Shown here: positions 24,033 through 32,828 of the stretch, in pieces | Numbering within the stretch: the stretch's first letter is position 1 | How the letters are laid out: each line of letters begins with the position of its first letter | Source: CAVQGZ01 sp964356295 | Lineage (GTDB): Bacteria > Actinomycetota > Actinomycetes > Jiangellales > Jiangellaceae | NCBI GenBank assembly: GCA_964356295.1 | Contig: CAYHHE010000012.1 | Span: forward strand, 1-45,612 | DNA: 45,612 nt | Direction: 5' to 3' | The notes under the pieces: model-generated | Databases searched by the model: none | What the model was told of the DNA's origin: nothing | The model's input: only the letters and a program-made list of their open reading frames with translations | Made by a program: the position numbers and the translations under genes

Positions 24033-25415
24033 ATGGTGGCGACGGTTCGGTTCCTCGGCGGCGCCGGGACGGTTACCGGCAGCAAGTTCCTGGTCAGCTC
24101 CGACACCGCCACGGTCCTTGTCGACGTCGGCCTGTTCCAGGGGCTCAAGGCGCTGCGGCGGCGCAACTGGGAGCCGTTCGCGGTCCCCGCGGGCTCGCTC
24201 GACGCGGTCGTGCTGACCCACGCCCACCTCGACCACTGCGGCTACCTGCCGGTGCTGGGACGCGAGGGCCTGCAGGCGCCGGTGGTGGCCACCGACTCGA
24301 CTCTCGACCTGGCGGCGCTCGTGCTGCGGGACAGCGCCGCGCTGCAGGAGGAGGACGCGGCCTACGCCGCCCGCGGGGGCTGGTCGAAGCACTCACCCCC
24401 GCGTCCGCTGTACGACACCGCCGACGTGGAGCGGGTGCTGCCGCTGTTCCATCCGATCCCGTTCGACGCCCCCTGGGAGGTCGACGGCCACACGGCGACG
24501 GTGACCCTGCGCCCGGCCGGGCACATCCTCGGCTCCGCCGTCGTCGAGCTGCAGCTCGAGGGTCGGTCAGTGGTATTCAGTGGCGACCTGGGCCGCGGCA
24601 CCCACCCCCTGCTGGAGCCGCCGGCACCGCCACCCCCCTGCGACGTGATCGTCGTGGAGTCCACCTACGGCAACCGCCGGCATCGCGAGGACCCCGAGGT
24701 CGTCCTGGCCGACGTGCTCGATCGGTGCCTGGGACGCGGCGGCGTGGCCGTCATCCCAGCGTTCGCCGTCGACCGCACCGAGGTGGTGCTCATGACGCTG
24801 CAGCGGCTGATGAACGACGGACGGGTGCCACACGTGCCGGTGTACGTCGACAGCCCGATGGCGCTGGGCGGGCTGGCCGTGTACCGGCGCGCGGTGGTCG
24901 CCGGCAGCGCCGACGTACGCGACGACCTGGTCGGCATCGAGCGGACGTTCGATCCCGGGGACCTGCGCGAGGTCCACGACGCTCGCGACTCGATGGCCAT
25001 CAACGACCCGGGTTACCCGTGCATCATCGTCTCCGCCTCGGGGATGGCCGCCGGCGGTCGGGTCGTCCACCATCTCAAGCACCTGCTGCCCGACCCACGC
25101 AACAGCGTCGTGCTGGTCGGGTTCCAGGCCGTCGGGACCCGCGGTCGCAGCCTGCAGGACGGGGCCACCGTGCTGAAGATGCACGGGCGGTACGTGCCGG
25201 TGCGTGCCGAGGTCGCCACCGTGGAGGGCTTCTCGGTGCACGCTGACTCCGACGACCTCGTGGGGTGGCTGCGCAGCGCGCCCCGTCCGCCCGAGGTGGT
25301 CTACCTCGTGCACGGGGAGCCGGAGGCCTCGGCAGCCCTGGCTGCCAGGGTGCGCGCCGAGCTGGGGTGGACCGCGGTCGTGCCGACCCACGGGGAGATC
25401 GTCCGGCTGGACTGA
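24033..25415 (+). CDS. Metallo-beta-lactamase fold beta-CASP exonuclease-like protein
   Basis: This is a 460-residue MBL-fold protein with RNA-specificity (CPSF-like) domains. The metal motif is VVLTHAHLDHCGYLP (HxHxDH), with a further His in RPAGHILGSAVV and Asp in VVFSGDLGRG. Then comes the beta-CASP insert with IPAFAVDRTEVVLMTLQ and the C-terminal VSASGMAAGGRV and VEGFSVHADSDDLV. Relatives are zinc-dependent RNA-processing nucleases. The family is widespread in bacteria but its physiological target here is unknown. A short ATG start is followed directly by the first strand. It is followed on the same strand by the CrtI-like oxidoreductase after a 155-base gap. Confidence 0.9.
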   Translation: MVATVRFLGGAGTVTGSKFLVSSDTATVLVDVGLFQGLKALRRRNWEPFAVPAGSLDAVVLTHAHLDHCGYLPVLGREGLQAPVVATDSTLDLAALVLRDSAALQEEDAAYAARGGWSKHSPPRPLYDTADVERVLPLFHPIPFDAPWEVDGHTATVTLRPAGHILGSAVVELQLEGRSVVFSGDLGRGTHPLLEPPAPPPPCDVIVVESTYGNRRHREDPEVVLADVLDRCLGRGGVAVIPAFAVDRTEVVLMTLQRLMNDGRVPHVPVYVDSPMALGGLAVYRRAVVAGSADVRDDLVGIERTFDPGDLREVHDARDSMAINDPGYPCIIVSASGMAAGGRVVHHLKHLLPDPRNSVVLVGFQAVGTRGRSLQDGATVLKMHGRYVPVRAEVATVEGFSVHADSDDLVGWLRSAPRPPEVVYLVHGEPEASAALAARVRAELGWTAVVPTHGEIVRLD

Positions 25416-25570
25416 CCGGCGCTCATCGAGGGTCGCTGGCGGCAGTGGCGTCCGGCCTCTGCGCCTGCTGGTGGACGGCTGGGCTGCCAGCGAGTGCGTC
25501 CGGTCCGCGGGGCTGCTGCCCGGGCTGCACTGCGACCTGCCAAGGTAGGCGACACAGAGAGGTGATGACG

Positions 25571-27094
25571 ATGGCAACCAGCGGGCACGTGGACGTCGTG
25601 GTGGTCGGAGCGGGCCTGGCCGGGCTGGCCGCCGCCGTGACCGCCTCACAGGCGGGACGACGGGTCCTGGTGCTCGAGCAGGGGTGGGGCCCGGGCGGGT
25701 ACGCCGTGACCTTCCAGCGCCCGCCGTTCCGGTTCGACGCCAGCCTGCACGCCCTCGACGGGGCCGCCCCGGGGGGTGGCACGGACACGCTGCTGCGCAG
25801 GCTCGGCGTTCTCGACCGGGTCCGGCTCACCCGGCTGGACCCGCTCTACCTGGTGCGCTCGCCGCGGGGGGACTTGAGCGTGCCGGCGGACCCGATGGAG
25901 CACGAGGCGAGGCTGGTCGCGGCGTTCCCGGCCGAGCGGGACGGGATCCGTGCCTGGTTCGACGACGCCTACGCCGTGCTGGTGGAGGGGCGGCGGATGC
26001 GCGCGGATGCGCGCGCGTCGGATCCGCCCGACCGTGCGGCGTTCGCGCAGCGGTACCCGACGACGGTGCGGCTGTCCCCGCAGACCTGGCAGGAGGCCAC
26101 GGCCGCCCGCGTGGCCGACCCGGACGCGCGGGCGCTGCTGATGACCCTGTGGGCCTACACCTCCACACCTCCGTCCCGGCTGTCCGCCCTGCTGGGCATG
26201 GGACTGGCGGGCAGCTACACCCACTTCGGTGGCTGGTACCCGCACGGTGGCTCCTCGGCGATCCCCGCGGCACTGGTGGACGTTCTCACCGAGCAGGGCG
26301 GCAGCCTGAAGTGCCAGCAGACGGTGACGACGCTGGAGACACGGGACGACCGTGTCGTGGCCGTGCACACCGCGGCGGGCGTGACAGTCACCTGCGACGC
26401 GGTGGTCAGCACCGCCGCGGCGCCCACGCTGGCGTCCCTGCTCCCCCAGCGTGCGCTGCCGGAGCAGTACCAGCAGCGCCTGCAGGGGCCGTCCGTGGCC
26501 GCAAGCAACGTGACCGTCTTCCTCGGCCTGGAGCGTGACGTCTTCGCCGAGCACGGGCTCCCGCACGAGGTGGTGCTCTCGCCGGGGCTGGACCATGACG
26601 CGGAGTTCGCTGCGGGTATGGCCGGACGGTGGGAGCAGACCGGGGTGCTGGCGACCGACTACACCCGCGTCGACCCCGGGTGTGCGCCCGAGGGCGGCGG
26701 CGTCGTCGCGCTCACCGCGGTCGCCGCGTACGACCATGCCGACACCTGGGGCCAGGACGACGCCGACGCGGCGGCGTCGGTCAAGCACGAGGTGGGTGCT
26801 CGGCTGCTCGCGGTCGCCGACTCCGCGATCCCCGGACTCGCAGCGGCGGTGGCCTACCAGGAGGTGGCCACCCCGCGCACCAACGCCCGCTACACCCTCA
26901 ACACCGGCGGGTCGTGGGCGGGCTACGAGAGCCGACCCGAGGTGACCGGGCCGGGTGCGCTGGGAGCCGCGACACCGCTACCCAACCTCGTGCTCGCCGG
27001 ATCCTGGACCGGAAGCTTCGGGGAGTCCCCGGCTCTGGCCTCGGGCGTGCGGGCGGCACGCCTGGTCGAGCGTGTCCTGACCGAGCAGCGCTGA
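25571..27094 (+). CDS. FAD-dependent oxidoreductase, phytoene desaturase/isomerase (CrtI)-like
   Basis: This is a 507-residue flavoprotein. The dinucleotide-binding motif is VVVGAGLAGLAAAVTASQAG with EQGWGPGGYA after it, as in CrtI, CrtISO and related proteins. The end (LVLAGSWTGSFGESPALASG) is the usual FAD C-terminal motif. GAGAGG lies 8 bases before the chosen ATG; a start two codons upstream is also possible. The substrate is not clear. Related actinobacterial proteins act on carotenoids or other isoprenoids, but many are uncharacterised. cobS follows by 24 bases on the same strand. No carotenoid gene other than this is visible. Confidence 0.82.
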   Translation: MATSGHVDVVVVGAGLAGLAAAVTASQAGRRVLVLEQGWGPGGYAVTFQRPPFRFDASLHALDGAAPGGGTDTLLRRLGVLDRVRLTRLDPLYLVRSPRGDLSVPADPMEHEARLVAAFPAERDGIRAWFDDAYAVLVEGRRMRADARASDPPDRAAFAQRYPTTVRLSPQTWQEATAARVADPDARALLMTLWAYTSTPPSRLSALLGMGLAGSYTHFGGWYPHGGSSAIPAALVDVLTEQGGSLKCQQTVTTLETRDDRVVAVHTAAGVTVTCDAVVSTAAAPTLASLLPQRALPEQYQQRLQGPSVAASNVTVFLGLERDVFAEHGLPHEVVLSPGLDHDAEFAAGMAGRWEQTGVLATDYTRVDPGCAPEGGGVVALTAVAAYDHADTWGQDDADAAASVKHEVGARLLAVADSAIPGLAAAVAYQEVATPRTNARYTLNTGGSWAGYESRPEVTGPGALGAATPLPNLVLAGSWTGSFGESPALASGVRAARLVERVLTEQR

Positions 27095-27118
27095 CCGGGC
27101 AGCGCTGACCTGCTCACG

Positions 27119-27916
27119 ATGCCGCGGCTGGACAGGTGGGTCGACGCAGCTCGGCTGTCGGTGGGGACCTTCACCCGCGTTCCGGTCGCTCCCCCGTCCG
27201 CCGTCGACCGGGTCGTGGCGGGCCGCTCGATGCTGCTCTCCTCGTTGGTGGGGCTCGGCCTGTCCGCGCTCGGCACAGCTGTGCTGCTCATGGCCGGGAC
27301 GCTCTCCGAGCGGGGCGGTACGGCGCTGCTGGCCTCGGGGCTGGCGCTGGCGGTCGTGGCGTGGACGACCGGCGGGCTGCACCTGGACGGCCTGGTCGAC
27401 GTCGCTGACGCTCTGGCCTCCCGTCGTGCTGCTCCCGACGCGCTGGAGATCATGCGCCGATCCGACGTCGGGGCGCTCGGTGCGGCCACGCTGGTGCTGG
27501 TGGTGCTGGTCCAGGCGAGCGCGCTGGCCGTGGCTGTCGGCGCGGCCGTGGGCCCGATGGCGCTGACGCTGGCCCTGGTCACCGGACGGGTCGGGGCTGT
27601 CCTCGCGTGCACCCGAGGGGTGCCCGCCGCCCGACCGGACGGGCTCGGCGCCGCGGTCGCCGGGTCGGTGCCCCGTCCGGCGTCGCTGCTGAGCGTCCTC
27701 GTGCTCCTCACGGCTGCCGCTGGGTGGGGAGCGGCGTCGGACCTGTCCCGGTGGTGGGGTCCTGTCGTGAGCGTCGTCGTCGGACTCGCCGCCGGCGGGC
27801 TGCTGGTTCGGCGATGCGTGCGACGTCTGGGTGGGGTGACCGGCGACGTCCTGGGGGCAGTGGTGGAGGTGTCGGCGACCGCCGTGCTGGTGGCCGTCGC
27901 GCTCAGCGTCGGCTGA
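27119..27916 (+). CDS. cobS: Adenosylcobinamide-GDP ribazoletransferase (cobalamin synthase)
   Basis: This is a 265-residue integral membrane enzyme that joins adenosylcobinamide-GDP and alpha-ribazole, the last steps of vitamin B12 assembly. The signature is GGLHLDGLVDVADALASR, followed by the family's Asp-rich turn and a C-terminal RRLGGVTGDVLGAVVE. About six hydrophobic segments (for example VLVVLVQASALAVAVGAAVG) fit the family. Other cobalamin genes are not in the window, so CobS is separated from its usual partners CobU and CobT. It is immediately downstream of the CrtI-like gene and convergent with the 2-phosphoglycerate-kinase-like gene. Confidence 0.92.
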   Translation: MPRLDRWVDAARLSVGTFTRVPVAPPSAVDRVVAGRSMLLSSLVGLGLSALGTAVLLMAGTLSERGGTALLASGLALAVVAWTTGGLHLDGLVDVADALASRRAAPDALEIMRRSDVGALGAATLVLVVLVQASALAVAVGAAVGPMALTLALVTGRVGAVLACTRGVPAARPDGLGAAVAGSVPRPASLLSVLVLLTAAAGWGAASDLSRWWGPVVSVVVGLAAGGLLVRRCVRRLGGVTGDVLGAVVEVSATAVLVAVALSVG

Positions 27917-27929
27917 ACAGGGCAGCCGC

Positions 27930-28811
27930 TCACCCGAGACCTGGCTCCAGCCCGAACCGGCGCTCGAGGTCGCTGGCGATGGCGCCCACCAGGTCGGTGA
28001 CCGTCTGCTCCAGCGTCCCTGACTCGATCACCGGGATCCCCGCGCGGCGGCAGTGCGCCACGATGTAGTCGTCGAGCTGGCGGATCGCCCGGATCCGGGA
28101 CAGGTAGTGCTCGGCGTCCCGGGTGCTCGTCGAGCGGGCGGAGAACCGCCGTTCGTGCTCTGCCTCGTCCGGCACGGTCAGCACGTAGCCGAACAGGGGC
28201 CACTCGGGCGGCACGCTCACCAGGCCGGGGACGATGTGGACCCCGTTGATCACCAGCTGGAGGCCCTCCTTGAGGGCGCGCCGGGCCAGCGACAGGGTCG
28301 CCTGCTCCACGATCGACGCCTGCTGCTCGAAGGACACCAGCAGCGGGTCCCCCTCGAGGTTGGAGCGGAACATCCGCTGCGCGGAGAAGGACGACTCGCT
28401 CAGGGCAGGGATCAGCTCGGGGTTCAGCGTGCCGCGCAGCACCGCCCGCACCATGTCGGTGCTCATCACCACCTCGAGGCCGAGAACCGTCGCCGCATGC
28501 TGGCTGACCGTCGACTTTCCCACGCCGGACGTACCGCCGACGGCGATGACGACCGGCTGGCGCGTCGTCCGCAGCCACCAACGGGCCCGCAGCGCGCGGA
28601 GCACGGTGTCCTCCCCGACGTCCTGGAGGATTCGGGCGGTCTCGGCCCGCACCGCCTCGACCTCGACCGCGGTCGCCGCCGACGACTCCAGAGCCGAACT
28701 CACCTGTCCCGCCAGGGCCAGTGCCGGCTGCACGGCAAGCCCGGTGGTGATCAGCGTTCGGGCGAGCATGGTCTCGGAGAAGGGCAGCACGAGGCCGCCG
28801 TCACGAACCAT
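27930..28811 (-). CDS. 2-phosphoglycerate kinase-like P-loop protein
   Basis: This 293-residue protein has an N-terminal ATP-cone-like helical region (LPFSETMLARTLITTGL), then a P-loop GGTSGVGKSTVSQHAA and MSTDMVRAVLRGTL, as in 2-phosphoglycerate kinases and related zeta-toxin-like kinases. In archaea that enzyme makes 2,3-diphosphoglycerate for cyclic 2,3-DPG, an osmo- and thermoprotectant. In bacteria the role of this group is largely unproven. Further matches are VINGVHIVPGL and YVLTVPDEAEHERRFSARS. The ATG at MVRDGGL was preferred over an upstream GTG. It is convergent with cobS (13 bases between stops). Confidence 0.75.
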   Translation of the reverse strand: MVRDGGLVLPFSETMLARTLITTGLAVQPALALAGQVSSALESSAATAVEVEAVRAETARILQDVGEDTVLRALRARWWLRTTRQPVVIAVGGTSGVGKSTVSQHAATVLGLEVVMSTDMVRAVLRGTLNPELIPALSESSFSAQRMFRSNLEGDPLLVSFEQQASIVEQATLSLARRALKEGLQLVINGVHIVPGLVSVPPEWPLFGYVLTVPDEAEHERRFSARSTSTRDAEHYLSRIRAIRQLDDYIVAHCRRAGIPVIESGTLEQTVTDLVGAIASDLERRFGLEPGLG

Positions 28812-28868
28812 GACCACGCCGCGACTGTAGGGCACCGTCTGCTCACCGCCTGGCCTGTCGGACCAGGG

Positions 28869-29138
28869 TCAGGTGCGCAGCGCGACCTCGTCGGCGAGTC
28901 GCGCCAGGGTGGGACGGCTGGCCGTGACCACCCGGCAGGTCGTGGGCCACACCCGCCAGGCTGCGCGACTCCAGCCGACGAACCGGACGCCGGGGTGGAT
29001 CGGTCCCCGCCACAGCCGCCACGAGCCCGCGTACTCCGGGCTCAGCGACGCCATCCGTGCCAGGTGGCTCACCACGTCGTACACGTGCTCGGCAGGCGCC
29101 CCGATTCGTCGAGAGACCGACAGGGTGCGGGTCGCCAC
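28869..29138 (-). pseudogene. Truncated SRPBCC family protein
   Basis: This 89-residue frame begins ATRTLSVSRRIGAPAEHVYD and continues LARMASLSPEY and WRLWRGPIHPGVRFVGWSR, the start of a START/SRPBCC (polyketide-cyclase-like) domain of the actinobacterial type. The usual C-terminal strands and long helix (about 50 residues) are absent: after RPTLARLADE the frame ends. It may be a frameshifted or deleted remnant, though a short functional form cannot be excluded. The GTG start overlaps the stop of the next upstream gene (29138-29848) by a few bases, as in a coupled pair. Confidence 0.5.
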
Positions 29139-29848
29139 TACTCGTCGTAGTCCTCGTCGTGCACCGCCGGGCGCAGCACCGACGCGGGCAGCCGGGCAAG
29201 GCCGCGTGCCGTCCGCACCGGCAGGCCTGCCGCTGCTGCGATCGCGTTGCTGAGATCGCGCTCGATGACCTCGGGCAAGATCCGCTCGACCGAGGAGCGC
29301 ACCATGTCGTCCAGCCGCCTCGGCCCGACCTCCGAGCGCAGCTGCTCCACGACCGACGGCATGGCCGCGTCCACCACCTCGTCCACCGCCTGGCTGGCCG
29401 CCGAGCGCATGGCGACCCGCACCACGTCACTGGTGATCGCCTCGGCCACGATCGCGCCGACCAGGGCGTCGACCGTGTCCACCCGGGCGTCCCGCCCTGA
29501 CCGCGCCAGCGAGGTCGTCTGCGAGCGAACCGACTCCGACTGGTCGCGCAGGGCGGTCTGCTGCCCTGCGGGCAGGCTCTCGAACAGCGCGGCGCCGAAC
29601 CGCAGTCCCACTTCCTCCGCTGTGCGCACCGCACGGCTGGTCGCCCGCACGGCAGGGCGTCCCACCATCAGTCCCAGTCCGAGGGCGACGTCGCCAGCGT
29701 TGACCAGCCGTCGGTAGCTCCCCAGCCGTCGGCTCCGGGTGCGTCGCGGGGTGGTTCGGGTAGCTGCGCGGGGCTTCGACGTCGACCCGCTCTTCGACGT
29801 CGATCGCACGGTAGCGCTCGCCGGGACGACCTTTCGGGACGGGCTCAC
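29138..29848 (-). CDS. Unknown basic protein, Arg/Ser/Thr-rich N-terminus
   Basis: This is a 236-residue protein with no recognised domain. The first 45 residues are Ser/Thr/Arg/Lys-rich (PRAATRTTPRRTRSRRLG) and disordered in appearance. Residues 50-235 are predominantly helical, with many Val, Ala and Arg (VDTVDALVGAIVAEAITSD, VERILPEVIERDLSNAIAA) and a conserved-looking periodicity. No signal peptide or clear membrane helix. The GTG start is followed directly by the low-complexity leader; a shorter start at a later Met is possible. The downstream SRPBCC fragment overlaps its stop codon. Confidence 0.55.
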   Translation of the reverse strand: MSPSRKVVPASATVRSTSKSGSTSKPRAATRTTPRRTRSRRLGSYRRLVNAGDVALGLGLMVGRPAVRATSRAVRTAEEVGLRFGAALFESLPAGQQTALRDQSESVRSQTTSLARSGRDARVDTVDALVGAIVAEAITSDVVRVAMRSAASQAVDEVVDAAMPSVVEQLRSEVGPRRLDDMVRSSVERILPEVIERDLSNAIAAAAGLPVRTARGLARLPASVLRPAVHDEDYDE

Positions 29849-29974
29849 GCGGCGAGCCTAGGGCGTGAACCCGGTGCTGCGCTGCTCGGCGGGGATGCTG
29901 TGGCGTCCGTTCACAGTTCCCGCGGACTTCACCCACCGTTGGACCGGGTGTTGCGTCGGGGGTCTGAGATTGCC

Positions 29975-30037
29975 TCATCGGGACCTCGTCCCTCGCCCCT
30001 CCCTCCCCCCGACGGGGGGCGAGGTTCCCGATCAGGA
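29975..30037 (+). other. Nested inverted repeat in a divergent intergenic region
   Basis: An outer imperfect stem of about 16 bases (CCTCATCGGGACCTCG / CGAGGTTCCCGATCAGG) encloses a second perfect stem of six C and six G around GAC. The element ends about 65 bases before the ATG of the unknown gene at 30104 and could fold in its 5' leader. There is no T-run, so an intrinsic terminator is unlikely. An attenuator, a protein-binding site or an RNA structure are all possible. The remaining sequence between 29849 and 30103 shows nothing else. Confidence 0.5.
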
Positions 30038-30103
30038 CCAGTCGCCGTCGGCGGCGGACCTATGGCCGTACCCGCCCATCAGGGACCGCTCTACGTTGCG
30101 GGC

Positions 30104-31240
30104 ATGACCGATGGCAACGAGTGCTGGGTCGGCCTCCTGCCTGCGGACCCACGGGCGTGGCTGCTGGGCTGCGACGAGCCCTTCGCCCGCTGGGTGACCC
30201 TGCGCCATCTGCTCGATCGTCCGGCCGCGGACTCGGAGGTGGCCAGCGCCCGCGCCGACACGCTCGCCCACCCTGCCGTCCGAGCGATGCTCGACACGCT
30301 GCCGGACTGGGAGCAGCCGATTCGGTCCCACGCGGCCGCCACGTACGGCCCGAACATGCTGCACCTGCTGGCCGACCTCGGGCTGGCCGAACCCGGTGAC
30401 GACGTGCCCGAGGCCGCGGCGCTGCTCGACCAGATGCTCGAGCGCCGTGACAGCGACGGCCGATTCCTGGCCTACAGCACGTTCATCCGGCTGCCCGAGC
30501 CCACCTGGTCAACGCTGGCCTGCGACCACTACCTCATCACCGACGCGATGCTGCGCTGGGGGCGAGGGGACGACCCGCGCCTACGGACCGCGCTCGCGCT
30601 CATGGCGTCCGACCTCACCGAGACCAGCGCCGGCCCGGCCTGCCGGTGCCTGCCGCACAGCATCACCCGGGGACGTGGTCCAGGCCGGGTCGCCGACCCG
30701 TGTCCTCAGGTGACGCTCGAGCTGCTCCGCACGTTCGCGCGGCTGCCGCTGCGCGAACGACCCATCGGGCTGCCGGAGGTGGCGCAGACCCTGCTCGCCG
30801 TGTGGCGTGCCCGGGCGACGTCCAAGCCGTACATGTTCGGGCACGGTGTGCACTTCAAGACGGTCAAGTGGCCGGCGGTGTGGTATTCCGTGCTGGGGGT
30901 GCTGGACGCGCTGGCCGGTTACCCGCAGGTGTGGTCCGGGCCGCTGGCCGACCCGGCAGACGTGCGGGCGACCGCCGAGATGGTGGCGTGCCTGGTCGCC
31001 TACAACATCGGCGACCAGGCACGTGTCACGCCGCAGTCGTGCTACCGGGGGTTCGCCGGCCTGTCCTTCAGCCAGAAGCGGGAGCCCTCGCCCATCGCCA
31101 CCGCCTGGGTGTGCGCGATGCTGCGCCGCTTCTCCGCCGTCGCGGACGCGGCGGCAACCATCGACGTGATGGCGCTGGAGGGGTCGATCGGGGGGACGGG
31201 GCGCCCCGCGCCGCCCCGGCACGCCGTCACGGCCGCCTGA
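30104..31240 (+). CDS. Unknown protein, alpha/alpha-barrel (prenyltransferase-like) repeat type
   Basis: This is a 378-residue helical protein. It starts WLLGCDEPFARWVTLRHLLD and contains repeated Trp/Tyr/Leu-rich helices (LLADLGLAEPGDD, RWGRGDDPRLRTALALM, VWYSVLGVLDALAGYP). This pattern is seen in the squalene-cyclase/prenyltransferase toroid superfamily and in actinobacterial proteins sometimes mislabelled as nitrogen-fixation-related. Cys residues in GPACRCLPHSI and DPCPQVTLELL are notable and could bind metal. The GTG/ATG leader is unclear; the ATG at MTDGNE follows a hairpin-rich leader. Catalysis is not evident. Its end overlaps the convergent flavoprotein gene by 14 bases. Confidence 0.6.
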   Translation: MTDGNECWVGLLPADPRAWLLGCDEPFARWVTLRHLLDRPAADSEVASARADTLAHPAVRAMLDTLPDWEQPIRSHAAATYGPNMLHLLADLGLAEPGDDVPEAAALLDQMLERRDSDGRFLAYSTFIRLPEPTWSTLACDHYLITDAMLRWGRGDDPRLRTALALMASDLTETSAGPACRCLPHSITRGRGPGRVADPCPQVTLELLRTFARLPLRERPIGLPEVAQTLLAVWRARATSKPYMFGHGVHFKTVKWPAVWYSVLGVLDALAGYPQVWSGPLADPADVRATAEMVACLVAYNIGDQARVTPQSCYRGFAGLSFSQKREPSPIATAWVCAMLRRFSAVADAAATIDVMALEGSIGGTGRPAPPRHAVTAA

Positions 31241-32693
31241 GGTCCGCGCTCGCGCGGCGGGTCGCCAGCCATGCCCGCGACGCTCGCTGGACTGCCGGCT
31301 GGGCAAGCCGTCGGCGGACCTGGTCGATGGCGGCATTCCACGGCCCGTCGGCGTACGTCGGGTAGGCGTGCAGCACGCCGGCGTAATCGGTCAGCCTCAT
31401 CCGGGACCGGACCGCCAGGGTGAGCTCGGCGATCGACTCCCCGGCACGGGGCCCGACGAGGGTGGCACCGACGATCCTGGTGCCGCGCTCGTTGAGCGCG
31501 AGCCGGGAGAAGCCGTCGATGCGCGCCTCGGCAACCGCCCGATGGACCTGGTCGTGGCCCCTCGTGACCACCCGGGGCTGCGCGTGGCCCGTCGCCGACC
31601 AGGTGGCTGCCCCCACCGCAGCCACCTCGGGGTCGGTGTAGACCACCCGGGGCACCGCCGAGAGGTCCACCGACCGGCGCAGGCCGAGCAGGGCGTTGGC
31701 CGCGGCAAGCGCGCCGTGGTAGCCGGCCAGGTGGGTCAGGTGCGGGAACGGGGTGACGTCACCGGCTGCCCACACCCGGGCGTTGGAGCTGCGCAGGGTG
31801 CGCGAGACCGGCACGGCTCCCTGCCCGGTGAGCCGCACTCCGAGCAGGTCCAGCCCCAGACCGGCGGTGCGGGCGCGTCGTCCGGTGGCCACCAGCAAGG
31901 AGTCGAAGCCGATGGTTCGCTCGTGGATGCCGTCCTCGGTGTGCACCTCGCCCGGCAGGCCGGCGTCGGCGACGACCTTCACCGGACGTGTCCCGAGCAG
32001 GACCTGCACCCCGTCGGCGATCAGAGCGCGATGGACGACCGCGGCGGCGTCCGGGTCCTCCCGGACCAGCAGCCTGGGCGCCGCCTCCACGAGCGTCACC
32101 TGCGTGCCGAGCCGGGCAAAGGCCTGGCTCAGCTCGCAGCCGACGGGTCCGCCGCCGATGACTGTCAGCCTGTCCGGCAGTCGCCGCAGACCCCACACCG
32201 TCCCGGTGGTCAGCGGCGCGGCCTCGGCCAGGCCCGGCACATCGGGAACCACCGGCGATGCGCCGGTGGCCAGCAGGGCACGTCGGTAAGTGTGGTGCGT
32301 GCCGTCCACGCTGAGGTGGCCGTCGCCGGTGAACGACGCGTCACCGTGCAGCACGGTCACACCCGCCGCCTGCAGGGCCTGTGGTGAGTCCTCCAGCGGT
32401 TCGATCGTTGCGATGGACGCCTGGACGTGATGCATCACCGCACCGAGGTCGACCCGCGGCGTCGCGACCGCTGATCCGATGTACGGGGCGGCGCGGCGGG
32501 CAGCGGCCACCTGCGCCGCCACCGAGATCAGCGCCTTGGACGGCACGCATCCGGTCCACAGGCAGTCACCCCCGGTGCGGTCCCGCTCCACGAGGGCCAC
32601 CCGCGCCCCGATCTCAGCGGCCGCGTAGGCCCCTGCCAGCCCGGCGGCGCCGCCGCCGACGACGAGCAGGTCCCACGGACCAGTCGTGCCCAC
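31227..32693 (-). CDS. Pyridine nucleotide-disulfide oxidoreductase, mercuric reductase-like
   Basis: This is a 488-residue class I flavoprotein disulfide reductase. FAD binding: LLVVGGGAAGLAGAYAAAE. The redox disulfide is CX4C in GGDCLWTGCVPSKALIS. NAD(P) motif: VIGGGPVGCELSQAFARLG. The C-terminal interface segment reads HAYPTYADGPWNAAIDQ, as in the mercuric reductase/SthA-like group rather than lipoamide dehydrogenase; no HMA domain and no C-terminal Cys pair are present, so mercury reduction is not supported. The GTG at VGTTGPW was chosen because GGAGG precedes it by 7 bases. It is divergent from the UbiA-type gene. Confidence 0.85.
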   Translation of the reverse strand: MGTTGPWDLLVVGGGAAGLAGAYAAAEIGARVALVERDRTGGDCLWTGCVPSKALISVAAQVAAARRAAPYIGSAVATPRVDLGAVMHHVQASIATIEPLEDSPQALQAAGVTVLHGDASFTGDGHLSVDGTHHTYRRALLATGASPVVPDVPGLAEAAPLTTGTVWGLRRLPDRLTVIGGGPVGCELSQAFARLGTQVTLVEAAPRLLVREDPDAAAVVHRALIADGVQVLLGTRPVKVVADAGLPGEVHTEDGIHERTIGFDSLLVATGRRARTAGLGLDLLGVRLTGQGAVPVSRTLRSSNARVWAAGDVTPFPHLTHLAGYHGALAAANALLGLRRSVDLSAVPRVVYTDPEVAAVGAATWSATGHAQPRVVTRGHDQVHRAVAEARIDGFSRLALNERGTRIVGATLVGPRAGESIAELTLAVRSRMRLTDYAGVLHAYPTYADGPWNAAIDQVRRRLAQPAVQRASRAWLATRRASADLRRP

Positions 32694-32828
32694 CTGTCCA
32701 CCTCCAGGGTCGTGGCATCCCATCGTGACCAGGGAACCCGCGGCCCGCATGTCGGCTTCCCCATGACGCGTCGCGGACGTGCGGGCTCGATCGGGACTTC
32801 CAGCCCGATACGGACCGTTCCCTGGGGC

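Noticed and set aside
25990..26012. GCGGATGCGCGCGGATGCGCGC repeat in the CrtI-like gene
   Set aside because: It encodes a plausible RMRADARA segment in frame and is explained by codon bias.
27085..27110. 14-base near-tandem repeat around the stop of the CrtI-like gene
   Set aside because: Two copies of GCAGCGCTGACC lie at the stop codon and before cobS; too short and unsupported to assign a role.
31227..32693. Mercury resistance gene (merA)
   Set aside because: The C-terminal Cys pair and HMA domain of MerA are absent and there is no mer operon, so only a mercuric-reductase-like label is justified.
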